Assembly: GCA_949825065.1 (NCBI GenBank) | Contig: OX463862.1 | Span: forward strand, 13,139,592 to 13,203,591 | Source of the DNA: Odontocerum albicorne | Lineage: Eukaryota > Arthropoda > Insecta > Trichoptera > Odontoceridae | DNA length: 64,000 nt | Reading direction: 5' to 3' | Shown here: in pieces, positions 52,263-62,990 of the stretch | Position numbering within the stretch: position 1 is the first letter of the stretch | Layout: each line of letters starts with the position of its first letter | Translations under genes and position numbers: made by a program | Notes under the pieces: model-generated | Databases searched by the model: none | What the model saw: the letters and a program-made list of their open reading frames with translations, nothing else | Told to the model about the DNA's origin: nothing

Positions 52263-52640
52263 GGAGAAGGATGTTACGAATTCTATGAACAGCAAGGCGA
52301 ACTAACGCCTCCATTCTTGAAGAACTGAGAATCTCCCGACAGATTGTCGAGAATGTGTCTTCGACGAGTCCTCCGATTCTTTGGACACATTGCTCGTGAC
52401 CAAGGAGATAGTTTGGAGAGCCCTGTGGTGGTTACTGGAGGCGTGGAAGGACGACGCACAAGAGGAAGAATCCCAATGCGTTGGACTGACCAAGTGAGAG
52501 ACGTAACTGGACTACCCTTAACAAGTGCGCTACAAGCTGCGGAGTGCAGGGATGGATGGAGAGGAGTCTTCAGAGGCTATCATGGTAGTCACGATGCTTA
52601 ATCATGAGTTACATGACAGGATGACGATATCCCGAGATAA
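52245..52640 (+). mobile_element. LINE RT C-terminus (GLPLTSAL family)
   Basis: The frame 52344-52601 reads CLRRVLRFFGHIARDQGDSL, GGVEGRRTRGRIPMRWTDQV, RDVTGLPLTSALQAAECRDG and GYHGSHDA. A frameshift separates it from WRRMLRI and ILEELRISRQIVEN just upstream. Confidence 0.88.
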
Positions 52641-52744
52641 AGCGCCCTTGAGTAGAGTTTGGTCGTTAATTGTCGTTATAAAGTGTAGCCACTGAAAAAC
52701 TGAAGGGTTTGAAAAAGTCATAACTTGTTCATTTTCAATTTTTT

Positions 52745-53192
52745 TTACAGGTTATAGAGCTTTACTACCCCCAAGATACTCAGCAGCGGCTGCAGTACAC
52801 AATTCGATTTCAACACCTAGCCAGAGATAACAACAACTTTTTAACGAGTGATGAGGCCCATTTTAATTTAAACGGGTACATTAACAAATAAAACTGCAGA
52901 TGTTGGGCTACTGAGAAACCCAGGGAATTACATCAGTATTAATTGCATCCCCAAAAATGCACTGTTTGGTGCGGTGTTATGGCTGAAAGAGTTATCAGCC
53001 CCTATTTACTTAAAAATGAGGAAGATCAGCCAGAAAGAATCATCGGGGTCCTGTATAGGACCATAATGCTTGAAAAATTGTTACGCCCAGCGGTCGAACA
53101 TAATCAGGAGGAATGGTTCCAACAGGATGGAGCTACTACGCACACTGCCAGGTCGACGATGGCAGTGTGCGCAGTACAGCGATGTATATCAT
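52745..53192 (+). pseudogene. Tc1/mariner-superfamily transposase, catalytic core, broken
   Basis: The frame reads FLTSDEAHFNLNGYINK, stop, NCRCWATEKPRELHQY, stop, LHPQKCTVWCGVMAERVISP, then WFQQDGATTHTARSTMAV. SDEAHF and FQQDGA carry the first two Asp residues of the DDE/D triad. A SINE cuts the gene at about 53195. The C-terminal part of what looks like the same protein (NGDVNWPPRSCDL..PLDYFLWG) survives in 28.6 and 47.2 kb. Confidence 0.8.
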
Positions 53193-53199
53193 TCAGCCT

Positions 53200-53395
53200 T
53201 TTTTTTTTTTTAACCTGGCGAGTTTATTGCCATGTGGCAATCTCTTCCAACCAACCAGAAAGATGTTTTTATAGGCCCTAAGTGTTAACCAGACTGGAAT
53301 CCTATTTAAAAAAATCTAGGTTCCAGCGGGGATCGAACCCGCAACCTCCGGATCGGCAGATAAGCGTCTTACCACCAGGCAACGGAGGCCTTTCA
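53200..53395 (-). mobile_element. tRNA-derived SINE (family 1), inserted in transposase
   Basis: The minus strand has CTCCGTTGCCTGGTGGTAAG (A-box), GGTTGCGGGTTCGATCCCCG (B-box), CAGTCTGGTTAACACTTAGG, TGCCACATGGCAATAAACTC and an AAAAAA tail. Confidence 0.82.
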
Positions 53396-53399
53396 TGAG

Positions 53400-54331
53400 C
53401 CAACCTGTATAAACGGTCATTGTATTATTATAAAAGGACATGTAAGTGTCAAATATTTTTTTAGTAAATGAATAAAGGAGAAACGAGGCCATTTTTTATA
53501 TTTTATCCTGAAAATTATCTCCATTATAAATTTGTAAAATACAAGAAGAGAACTTAGATAAACTGTAAATATAAAATTCATTCTAACGAATCACCTAACT
53601 GAGATGTTTCAGAAAGCGCATATATTTCATCATCACCATCAACTCCCGACTTCCAACATAACAAAATTCACGTGCCAAGATAAACAACGAAAAATTATCG
53701 TAAACTTCCCGAATGCGAACAGGTTCTGGTATATATGGTATGGTTCATATACACATAATATATTTAATCGAATACAAATTCCGCGATTTCATTTAGGAAT
53801 TTTCCATGACGTAAACACAAAGCGCATTTCGCATCATCTTCAAATTCCAGAACAGTCATCAAGGTCTAGTCACTTTTTATATTCGTATGTTCCAGTTTTG
53901 GATGAAACTTACTGATTCAATAACTTAATCATGATGTTCTCTATTATACGATATCTCACGATCTACCGCTATCAGCCGCAATACTCTCTCACATTAAACT
54001 CAATAAGACATATCAACTTTATAATTCCGATTGCCACGAGATAATCATTGAGTTTTAAATGCATGCGATCAATGTTAATCGCAATTATAACTGCAGTACT
54101 GCTCAACGGTTCAATCTAAAGTATAGTTAGATCCTCAAACATCTTAAGTGTCAGATAACAAACGCGACATTTAAATATATCAATATTAATCAAAATATAT
54201 AAAATACACTAATCATTTTTTTATATTAATACAATATAATAAGCGTGATTTGCAGCCTGACTTTTTTATTGATGTATAATAATAAATTAGATAATTTATC
54301 TAGCATTATTAGGACAAACAACTTTTTTTAT
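53400..54331. other. Unassigned; 103-codon frame of unknown status
   Basis: The plus frame at 53604-53915 (start MFQKAHIFHHHHQLPTSN) has no recognisable domain, neighbours or splice signals. The region is AT-rich and the frame may be chance. Confidence 0.25.
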
Positions 54332-54335
54332 TTAA

Positions 54336-55366
54336 CCCTTCCTGTTATGTGATGTGTAACTAGTACACATTGCTTCTAAAAACTTTAATATCTCCATAAA
54401 TATAATAAATACTGGATTCAGATTTTAGGAATTCCCCCGTAATATTATACATTTACGCACTGAATGAAAAAAATAATATTAATAATAATTAGTACTTATC
54501 GGCCACATCGGAGATATTTTGTGAAAATCAGGAATAAATTCACCAATACAATCAAACGTGTGACGTAGGTATATTCATTCTAAAAAACTGCTATGGGTGA
54601 GGATGCGACGCTATTCACGTCTCACTCTCACTCTACTTCGGTATATGGGAACGCAAGAAATATAATCTCAGTTCGCTCGTTTCTCTCGCTCAGTAGGTCG
54701 GCGGCTTTCGGTAGAGGTGGTCGCTTTCCCCGTTTTGTGACTGTTATGCTCCAGCTAGAGGTATTTATGTCCTCAACCGGGATAACTGGCAAGCGACTGT
54801 GAGCACTTACTTATTTATATTTTGTCTTCGAAACTTGAGGGTTCAATCTGTCAGGATTTCTCTGAATCTTTGTAGGTTCTGCAGGATGCTTCCAAATTAA
54901 ACTCATGTGGTTGATCTTACTGTTTTATTTAAGAATAATACAATTCACTTCAAGTGTTTATTAATAAATGACACGGTTTTTAATTATGGTTTATATAGTC
55001 CTAAAATTTGTTTATAAAATATTTGTTATGGGAAACTTGGATTAAGTATGCAATTTCGTCGACCGGGCGAAAATTCTTTAGATTATATATCATGGGAGAA
55101 CGCTTATAAAAACAATCTCACGCGCTTTATAGCGTAAGCATTTAAACGATCTATAACAGAACGTTGGCCGACATTTTTTTTCATGTTTTTAACAATTCAA
55201 TTTCAATTATTATCACTTTTTAAGTTTTCAATTTCAATTATTATCACTAATTTAAGCGATTGGCTATGGATATCCTTATTTTTCCGATTTTAAATCGCTC
55301 ATTTTTATGTGTATTGAATACACAGCACCAGAACGGGCGGATTTTTTTGGCACAGGAAGGGAAAGG
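54336..55366. mobile_element. Possible piggyBac-like non-autonomous element, TTAA target
   Basis: TTAA at 54332-54335 is followed by CCCTTCCTGTTATGTG; GCACAGGAAGGGAAAGG precedes TTAA at 55367-55370. The shared CCCTTCCTGT is offset by five bases between ends. No transposase frame; the plus frame at 54593-54802 is unrecognised. Confidence 0.5.
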
Positions 55367-55429
55367 TTAACAAAGAAATCTACAATATAAACATTTGACA
55401 AAGGCTATACATATATACAAGCAAGCGAG

Positions 55430-55810
55430 ATACATAGAATAGATGTATTTGAAATGTGGTACGGGAGAAGGACGTTACGAATTATATGAACAGCAAGGCG
55501 AACTTATGACTCCAATCTCGAAGAACTGCAAATCACCGACAGATTGTCGACAATATGTCTTCGACGAGTCCTCCGATTCTTTGGGCACACCGCTTGTGGC
55601 CATAGACAGTTTGGAGAGGTTTGTGATTACTAGAGGCGTGCAAAGACGACGCACAAGACGAAGAATCCCAATGCGTTGGACTGACCAAGCGAGATACGCA
55701 ACTGGACTACCCTTGGAACCGCGGAGTGCAGGGATGGGTGGAGAGGAGTCGTCAGAGGCTATCATGGGAGTCACGATGCTCAGTCATTAGCTACACGACA
55801 GGATGGATAC
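55430..55810 (+). mobile_element. LINE RT C-terminus (GLPL family)
   Basis: Fragments NLEELQITDRLSTICLRRVL-like, RRTRRRIPMRWTDQARYATG and ECRDGWRGVV/GYHGSHDAQS across three frames. Sibling of 52.3 kb. Confidence 0.8.
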
Positions 55811-55978
55811 CTAGATACAAATTTATAGCTTAAGAACTAATCTTATTAATATACGAGTATAATAACTATGAATTAAGTTAATTATAATTTCCTACGTGTA
55901 ATTTTTATTTTTAACAATCTATCTTAATGTTTAATTTCTTAGAAATAGTTAACACCTAACATATACTAGGTTAGTCAA

Positions 55979-56674
55979 AAAGTTTTGAAAGCGGAAATGA
56001 AAATACATTTTTTTTGGGGGGAAATCACTTTTATTGCTCAGTATAGTCTCCCATCAGATCAATACACTTGGTCCAACGATCTTCCAACTTTGTTGTCCCA
56101 TCACGGAAGTGACTTTCTGGAAGGCCTGCAAAATACTCCTCTACGACGGCTATAACCTCTTCGTTTGATGAAAAATGCTTTCCACGAAGGAATTATTTGA
56201 GGTGTGAGAACAGCCAGAAGTCAGAGGGAGCTAAATCTGGCGAATAGGGTGGATGCTGCAACAATTCGTACCCCAATTCACTGATTTTCGCGATGGTTTT
56301 TTGAGCTGTGTGAGCAGGTGCATTGTCTTGATGAAAAATGATTTTTTTCTTCTGCAAACCGGGTCTTTTTTCACAATTTTTTTCATCCAACTGGTCCAAA
56401 AGGTCACAATAATAATCAGAGTTGATTGTCTTACCAGTTTGGAGATAATCTATCAATAAAATTCCTTTTGCATCCCAAAAAACTGACGCTAACACCTTCT
56501 TGGCCGATTTCTGGACACGAACTCGCTTCGGAGCCAAAGTGCCTGGTTCACACCACTCCTTAGCCTCTTGAAATTTTTGAAAAAAATTTTTGAAAAAATT
56601 TTTTTTTGAAAAAAAAGAAATTTTTGTTTTTCTACTGCTCCATATATGTCGCTTTCAAAACTTTTTGACTAACC
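55979..56674 (-). mobile_element. mariner element, 5'-deleted, TA target
   Basis: TIRs GGTTAGTCAAAAAGTTTTGA at the left and its complement at the right, TA on both sides (55977-55978, 56675-56676). 696 bp instead of ~1.3 kb. It splits a short dispersed repeat also present intact at 12.84 and 42.35 kb. Confidence 0.92.
56031..56590 (-). pseudogene. mariner transposase, C-terminal two thirds
   Basis: The minus strand reads WCEPGTLAPKRVRVQKSAKK, VLASVFWDAKGILLIDYLQT, GKTINSDYYCDLLDQLDEKN, HQDNAPAHTAQ and HPPYSPDLAPSDFWLF, ending LEDRWTKCIDLMGDYTEQ with a stop at 56031. FWD, HQDNAPAH and PSDFWLF show DD34D-like spacing. The N-terminal DNA-binding half is missing. One TAA follows SHLK, interrupting the frame near 56194. 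Confidence 0.9.
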
Positions 56675-56739
56675 TATTAACTAGATAACAATTCTTATAA
56701 GCAATTATTTTTACGTTTTTTTTCGATTATTAAGGAACA

Positions 56740-57665
56740 ATATATCACGCATGTATCAGTAAAATATGGTTGAAACCTCCAAGATTTTCAAAGGATAATA
56801 TACGCGCATATATCAGTGAAACATGGTTGAAACCTCCCAAGATTTTTAAGGAACAATATATCACGCATGTATCAGTAAAACATGGTTGAAACTTCCGAGA
56901 TATTTATAGGACAATATATTACGCAAGTATTAGTGAAACATAGTTGAAACCTCCCAAGACTTTTTAAAGGACAATATATCACGCATGTATCAGTGAAACA
57001 TGGTTGAAACCTTCCGAGATTTTTAAGGAACAATATATCACGCATGTATCAGTAAAACATGGTTGAAACTTCCGAGATATTTATAGGACAATATATTACG
57101 CAAGTATTAGTGAAACATAGTTGAAACCTCCCAAGACTTTTTAAAGGACAATATATCACGCATGTATCAGTGAAACATGGTTGAAACCTTCCGAGATTTT
57201 TAAGGAACAATATATCACGCATGTATCAGTAAAACATGGTTGAAACTTCCGAGATATTTATATGACAATATGTCACGCCAGTATTAGTGAAACATAGTTG
57301 AAATCTCCCAAGACTTTTTAAAGCACAATATATCACGCATGTATCAGTAAAACATGGTTGAAACTTTCAAGATATTTATATGACATATATCACGCATGTA
57401 TCAGTGAAACATGGTTGAAACCTTCCGAGATTTTTAAGAGACAATATATCACGCATGTATCAGTAAAACATACAATACTATAGATGAAACCTTCAAGATA
57501 TTTAAGGACAACGTATTACGCGTGTATCAGTGAAACATGGTTGAAACTTCCAAGATTTTTAATAGAGAATATGTCACGCATGTATTAGTGAAACATGGAT
57601 GAACTCAACAAGATTTTGAATGGGCAATATATCACGCATGTATCAGCGAAACATATTTGAAAGCG
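56740..57665. repeat. Satellite, ~59-bp unit, ~16 copies with ~178-bp higher order
   Basis: Unit CAATATATCACGCATGTATC, AGTGAAACATGGTTGAAACC, TTCCGAGATTTTTAAGG. A three-unit block (variants TATTACGCAAGTATTAG and CTCCCAAGACTTTTTAAAGG) repeats at about 56850, 57028 and 57207. Confidence 0.93.
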
Positions 57666-58015
57666 TTAAAAAGAGGAATTGATTTGCCGAAATGTCCAAT
57701 TATGGGTTATTCATTGAAATAACCGAAGGAATTAATCTGTCTAAACAGTTTTCGATCCTATGGTGAAATGTATGCCTGCGCGTGAATAATAATTTGATAA
57801 CAATGAATGTGAATAACAATGATGATTAGAAAAACAATTATGACCGGTAACAAGCCCGAAATATTGATAACCTAAGAAATAATCCTTCCTCTTGTAACCT
57901 TAGATATATCATTGCTTAATTTATCATCATAAGTCATGTGATTCAAATTAATTACAGTTTGATTTAAAAAAGAAACTCTAAATTTTACGGGCTTATAATA
58001 CACTTAATTTGGTGT
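57666..58015. other. Unassigned AT-rich sequence
   Basis: Nothing recognised. Confidence 0.25.
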
Positions 58016-58260
58016 GTTGGCAGGCTAACACCATTGATAAGGAGGACGAAGATACGGATTAACCGGTCTAGTTCCTCTCAGAACCATTCTAGGCAAAAAA
58101 GAGTATGCCAAGGCTGTCTACTGTCACCTGATGTATTCAACATACATGTATAGTAAATGAGAAAAATATTAGATGGGTACAAAGGTGATTTTGTTATGGA
58201 GGTCGTAGAAATGGTCGAGCTAGGACAAGAAATAACCAAAAAAAACACAAGTCCTCATAC
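58016..58260 (+). mobile_element. LINE RT core fragment
   Basis: KKRVCQGCLLSPDVFNIHV, two stops, MRKILDGYKGDF corresponds to the QGC.LSP.LFN motif seen at 51.46 kb; both are followed by related 3' sequence. Confidence 0.7.
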
Positions 58261-58289
58261 CACGTAATGAGCATTACTATATAAGGCCT

Positions 58290-58496
58290 TAATAGACTAA
58301 TTTTTGGTGAAATAGCTCATCCTCTGAATGTATTACTATTACACATCGGAAGATCTACAAAGGTTTCTTTGTAGATCGTCTTTCTGCAGGAAGTTTTCTA
58401 CAGATTTCTTACTAAATATTTTTTCTGAATATATGCAGATGCGATGAACTACCTAATCTAATGGCCGCAGCCACTACATTCCTATCATTACACTAT
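58290..58496. repeat. Dispersed repeat R, left part
   Basis: ATTTTTGGTGAAATAGCTCA, CATCGGAAGATCTACAAAGG, GCGATGAACTACCTAATCTA, GGCCGCAGCCACTACATTCC. The right part resumes at about 58922 after a LINE insertion. Confidence 0.65.
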
Positions 58497-58921
58497 CATA
58501 GACTTACAAAACGCGTCTTGTACGGGGAAGTGGTGGGCAAGCGAAGAGTTGGTGGGCAGAGGAAGCGCTATAAGGACAGTCTGCGAGAGTCGTTTACTTT
58601 GTGCTGGGCGCCTGAGAACTGGGAGCGGGTGGCTCAGGACCGTGAGGGGTGGAGAGCCGTATGTTCTCGGGTTGATGGCGTCTCAGCGGCTAGACGTGTG
58701 AGAAACAGTCTACGCGCTGCGAACATGCGTCAGCATTGTCAGGCGGCTCAGCAGGGTCCACATGTCTGTGGCTTCTGCGAGAGGGAGTGCGCATCTAGGA
58801 TCAGGCTGTTTTCTCACAGAAGATCACAATACATGATCGACGTGGAACAACGGTTCAAAATTGACGTTGGAGTGGCGAGGGGATCCTCGAATACGAGGCC
58901 CGGCAACGACGTCGATCATAA
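58497..58921 (+). mobile_element. LINE RT C-terminus with Cys/His zinc-finger end
   Basis: The frame (58461-58961) reads RLTKRVLYGEVVGKRRVGGQ, RKRYKDSLRESFTLCWAPEN, WERVAQDREGWRAVC, then CGFCERECASRIRLFSHRRS, a C..C..C-H type terminal motif of some non-LTR polymerases. It is GC-rich and well preserved. It interrupts repeat R between CATTACACT and CACTCAACTT, with CACT on both sides. Confidence 0.82.
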
Positions 58922-59060
58922 CACTCAACTTAAATACATATTTATTTTGAAATATTTTTAATATGTTAATTATAACGGGTTCGCGTCCTGAGTTAGAGCG
59001 CCCTTGAGGAGAGTTTGATATCTAAACGCCGCTATATAAAGTTTATACCTTGTATTATTA
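58922..59060. repeat. Dispersed repeat R, right part
   Basis: CACTCAACTTAAATACATAT, GGGTTCGCGTCCTGAGTTAG, AGCGCCCTTGAGGAGAGTTT, GATATCTAAACGCCGCTATA. Confidence 0.65.
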
Positions 59061-59154
59061 TTGAAGGACACGCTAATGTCGTATATCTTTTAATAAACAA
59101 GGAAGAAAAATAATTGCTAGCACAGTATAAAGCGTAAGATAGGATAAAATTGGA

Positions 59155-59275
59155 ATTTTATATTTAATATTTTATTCAAATTTATTCATTTATTTTCTCC
59201 TGAGCTTTTATTCAAATTTATTTGTTTATTTTCTCCTGAGCTTTTATTCAAATTTGTTTATTTATTTTCTCAATA
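59155..59275. repeat. Tandem repeat, ~40 bp, 3 copies
   Basis: TTTATTCAAATTTATTCATT, TATTTTCTCCTGAGCTTTTA. Confidence 0.85.
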
Positions 59276-59444
59276 CAGTCTTAGTCAAAAAAATATTTTT
59301 TTATATATACACACGTACATAACATACACTTACACACGTGTATACACATATATATATTCAAAGTCACTTAAATACGTTTATGAGTGCTTTCAAAACGCCC
59401 CCAATCTTAGAAGATAGTTTTCCTTTACTTTTGGTAATGTGATA

Positions 59445-59625
59445 CGAGGGAAAGTGCCTAATCTAATGGCCGCAGCCACTACCCCCGTATTCTAGCACTC
59501 AACTTATATATTTACGAGTATATTGTAATATTTTAATATGTCAATAATAATGAGATCGCGTCCCGAGTTAGAGCGCCATTGAGGATCATTTGCTCTTTAA
59601 ACTCCCTTTTTTTTTTATCAAAAAG
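59445..59625. repeat. Dispersed repeat R copy
   Basis: GGCCGCAGCCACTACCCCC, AGCACTCAACTTATATATTT, GAGATCGCGTCCCGAGTTAG, AGCGCCATTGAGGATCATTT. Confidence 0.7.
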
Positions 59626-59659
59626 TTAATTTTTCAAGAACATTAAATTAAAAGTAACT

Positions 59660-60075
59660 CGTCATATGATAAGTTTTTTTTTTCATTGTTTATTAAATAT
59701 TAACATAACTTAATATTTTTTTTTCTTTGTTTATTGAATATTAACATAACAAATTATTTTTTTCTTTGTTTATTGAATACTAACATAACAACATATTTTT
59801 TTCTGTTTATTGAATACTAACATAACAAAATATTTTGTTTATTGAATATTAACATAACAAAATATTTTTTTCTTTGTTTATTGAATATTAACATAACAAA
59901 ACATTTTTTCTTTGTTTATTGAATATTAACATAACAAAATATTTTTTTCTTTGTTAATTGAATATTAACATAACAAAACATTTTTTTATTTGTTTATTGA
60001 ATATTAACATAACAAAATATTTTTTTCTTTGTTTATTGAATATTAACATAACAAAATATTTTTTTCTATTCGTTT
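59660..60075. repeat. Tandem repeat, ~39-41 bp, ~10 copies
   Basis: Unit TTTCTTTGTTTATTGAATAT, TAACATAACAAAATATTTT. The plus frame 59958-60200 begins in it and is an artefact. Confidence 0.92.
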
Positions 60076-60552
60076 ATTTTTTAGTGCTGCATTTAAGACG
60101 TCTTTTTTATTATTCTTGGTGTAGATCTTGGAACTTTTTTATTGCGAAAATTATTCCTGGGTATTTTGTATATATTTTTTATAAAATTCATACAATTTGA
60201 TATGCATACATTCGTTCGTTTTTTATCTCTTGAAATTTGTGGTATATCTCTATGGAACACTCACTTCTGAAAATTGTATTTTGCTATATATAAGTCACAT
60301 CATGTCGCTGACAAATAAAACAATTCGTGTTTCTATACAACGCATTACAATTTGAAAGCCGATGACTTCCAACAAAAGAAATAAATACTCTCTTTAATTA
60401 ATTTGTTGTATCGCGTCTGGATTATCGTAATTCTATTTATTTTAGTCTGTCGTAAATTTCTAGACTCCATTTTCTATTTTCAATGCATCAGCCTAAAATA
60501 TTGTTCACATCTATAAGTAAATATTGTTCACATCTCAAAAGTATAACATACA
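60076..60552. other. Unassigned AT-rich sequence
   Basis: Nothing recognised. Confidence 0.25.
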
Positions 60553-60720
60553 AGTGTCGCGAACGGATTTATTTCAAACTTGGTCTCTTTGTGTTCAACT
60601 TCCATAATGGGATGTCATCATTATATAATATATCGAATATGTGTGTATCACGAGATGTTTCTTCGGAGAGTAGAGTTTTGAGATCGATTTCGTAACCATC
60701 AAATTATGTAATATTCCCGA
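60553..60720. repeat. Diverged copy of the 49-kb repeat
   Basis: GTGTCGCGAACGGATTTATT, CAACTTCCATAATGGGATGT, GATGTTTCTTCGGAGAGTAG correspond to 49360-49500. Confidence 0.55.
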
Positions 60721-60897
60721 ATCAATCGAATAGGGTGGAGGTGGAGCATTGTTACAGAGCAATGGTCTGCTCCTAAATGTTACAGATATATATGGGCTTA
60801 GACGTGTGTGGCTTTAGGAAGTACTTGAAGACAACATTTTTTGATAGGCCTTATGAAAATTTATGATCATATATAAACACAACCCAATACACTACAG

Positions 60898-62037
60898 CAG
60901 GGGTCGGCAAACTACGGCCCGCGGGCCAAATCCGGACCGACGTTTATTTTAATCCGCCCCGCGAGCTAATAATAACCTCATTTTTAATAATATTTATGTG
61001 TTTATTTTGTTAAATTGTATGTGTTTACTATTATTTTATTTAGTACATAGTCAGTCTAAGTTTTTTGTAATGCTTTAATTTAATACAATTATTTTGTCAG
61101 GAATAAAAAAAAATTTCAAGCAAATATTAATTGTCACAAAAAAAATGTAAATGTTCAAAAATGAAGTACATAAAAGCGCAATACAGGTCAGCATTAACAG
61201 ATAACTATTTGCAATCAATTTTGATGATAGGAAGTACTAACTGCGAACCCCAGTTTGATGAAATGTTATCTCAGAAAAAGCAATTACATTAATCTCATTA
61301 GTAGAGCTTATTATAATATTATTATGTTACATTTCTTGTTCAATAATACTAACATTTTGCCTGTTTCTATAATACGAGTACATTAATTAATAAATGTTAA
61401 TATTTCGTTCGTTATTTCGTAACTATGTGAGAAAAATGTGTATAAATATTATCACCGCTTAATAATAAAGGTAAAACCAATTTTTTTACTATATAAGTAG
61501 AATTATTCTTTAATCTAGATATGCGAGGGTATAGGATGGAAGCCCCCCCGATGCCCCTGCGGTCGGGCTCGCCCTACATTGGTGGGGTGTATCTCGGACG
61601 GGGGAATGTTTGAGGGATGAGCCCGGACCTTTTAATGTCTTCTCTCTTGAATGTATTTTTTTTTGTTTTGTCATCTATTTATTTTCTGTGTTTTTTTTAA
61701 TCTTCTTGTTCTACGTGTTCAAGGGTGTGGGCTGAAAAAACATCTGGTGTCCCCGTGGCTGGGCTCGCCCTATATTGGTGGGGTGTATCTTGGCCGGGGG
61801 GATGTTAGTAGATGAGCCCAGACCTTTTGATAGCGTCTGTATTTTAATGTATTCTCTTTTTAATGTGTTCTTGAAATGTGTCTAAATGTATTATGTACAT
61901 ACTATGTTGCTATCAATAAACCTGTATTTATTATTATTATAATTACCTATATAAATATCCTCAAGTTTGCTTCCTGACCCGTCGAGCCTAATTTTTTTAC
62001 GATCTGGCCCTTAGCGAAAAAAGTTTGCCGACCCCTG
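60898..62037. mobile_element. hAT non-autonomous element, ~1.14 kb
   Basis: Ends CAGGGGTCGGCAAACTACGG and complement of CAGGGGTCGGCAAACTTT. Flanks CACTACAG and CATTACAC agree at six of eight bases, consistent with an aged 8-bp duplication. Subterminal CCGGACC/ATCTGGCCC also pair. The interior holds copies of another repeat (61.54-61.95 kb). Confidence 0.85.
61540..61950 (+). repeat. Two copies of the putative LINE 3'-UTR repeat inside hAT
   Basis: GGTCGGGCTCGCCCTACATT (61561) and GGCTGGGCTCGCCCTATATT (61761) start similar blocks, each with GGTGGGGTGTATCT and GAGCCC.GACCTTTT. The second ends TATGTTGCTATCAATAAACC and TATTATTATTATAATTA. Nested or captured before hAT spread. Confidence 0.75.
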
Positions 62038-62149
62038 CATTACACTAAACCTAAAGCTAAATGTGTTATACATATCGGAAGATCTAGAAAGCTCTCTTTG
62101 TAGTTCGTCTTCCCTTGAATTGTATTGAATTTATCTTTTGTTATATAAA

Positions 62150-62338
62150 GTACAACCTGGCGGACATATTGCCAGTGGCAATATCTTCCAACCAACTAAA
62201 AATATTTAAAGAGGCCTTAAGTGAAACCAGACTGGAATTCTTTTTTTTTTATCTGGTTTCCAACGGGAATCGAGCCCGCAACTTCCGGGTAAGCTACAGA
62301 CAAGCGTCTTACCAACTAAGCCACGGAGGTCGTCCGTT
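62150..62338 (-). mobile_element. tRNA-derived SINE (family 1)
   Basis: The minus strand has CCTCCGTGGCTTAGTTGGTA (A-box), GTTGCGGGCTCGATTCCCGT (B-box), CAGTCTGGTTTCACTTAAGG, TGCCACTGGCAATATGTCCG. It splits repeat R between 62110 and 62340. Confidence 0.8.
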
Positions 62339-62571
62339 GGTAAGTTTTCAACGGTTTTCTTACCAAATATGTTCTTAACATATGGAGATACGGGGAAGTG
62401 CCGAATTTAACGGCTGCAGCAACCGCCTTACTATCATTACACTCAACTTACATATATTTACTTTGTGATATTTTTAATCAAACAATAAAAATGGGTTTCA
62501 ATCCCGAGTTAAAATGTTTTTGAGGAGAGTTTGCTATCTAAACGGCGCTCTATTCACTATCCTTTTAATAA
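62339..62571. repeat. Dispersed repeat R copy
   Basis: ACATATGGAGATACGGGGAA, ACGGCTGCAGCAACCGCCTT, GGTTTCAATCCCGAGTTAAA, GAGGAGAGTTTGCTATCTAA. Confidence 0.65.
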
Positions 62572-62990
62572 TCTATTGTATATAAATAAAAATGTAAATG
62601 TTCGTATATTAAAAATCTCTAATCTCCGAAAGTTCTTCGCCGATTGCTTTGAAATTTTGACAAAAGGTTGCATTCGTATACGAAAATGTTTATATATTTT
62701 TATTTATATACAATTGTATATAAAAAAGTTTATAAATCAGACGAAATAACGTTTGCGCCTCCTGCAGCGACACAGGCAAACTAAACTTGACAGTTATGTC
62801 ACATTGCATTTTCGACGTTTCGGAATTAATATAAAATATTAAATAATTAAATATTAAATAATAAATATTAAATATCTATATAAATAAAAATGTAAATGTT
62901 CGTTAATTAAAAAACTCCAATCTCCGAAAGTTATTCATATTGCTTTGAAATTTCGACAGTTCCAATTTGATTTTGAATATTACATATTAA
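62572..62990 (+). mobile_element. Two Helitron 5'-end copies, ~303 bp apart
   Basis: TC at 62572 then TATATAAATAAAAATGTAAA, and TCTATATAAATAAAAATG at 62875. Both continue with ATGTTCGT, TCCGAAAGTT and TTGCTTTGAAATTT, as at 19047-19130. No 3' hairpin or CTRR end was found downstream. Confidence 0.7.

Noticed and set aside
53604..53915. 103-codon plus frame as a novel gene
   Set aside because: No recognisable domain or splice sites, in AT-rich DNA between two transposons; a similarity search would be needed to revive it.
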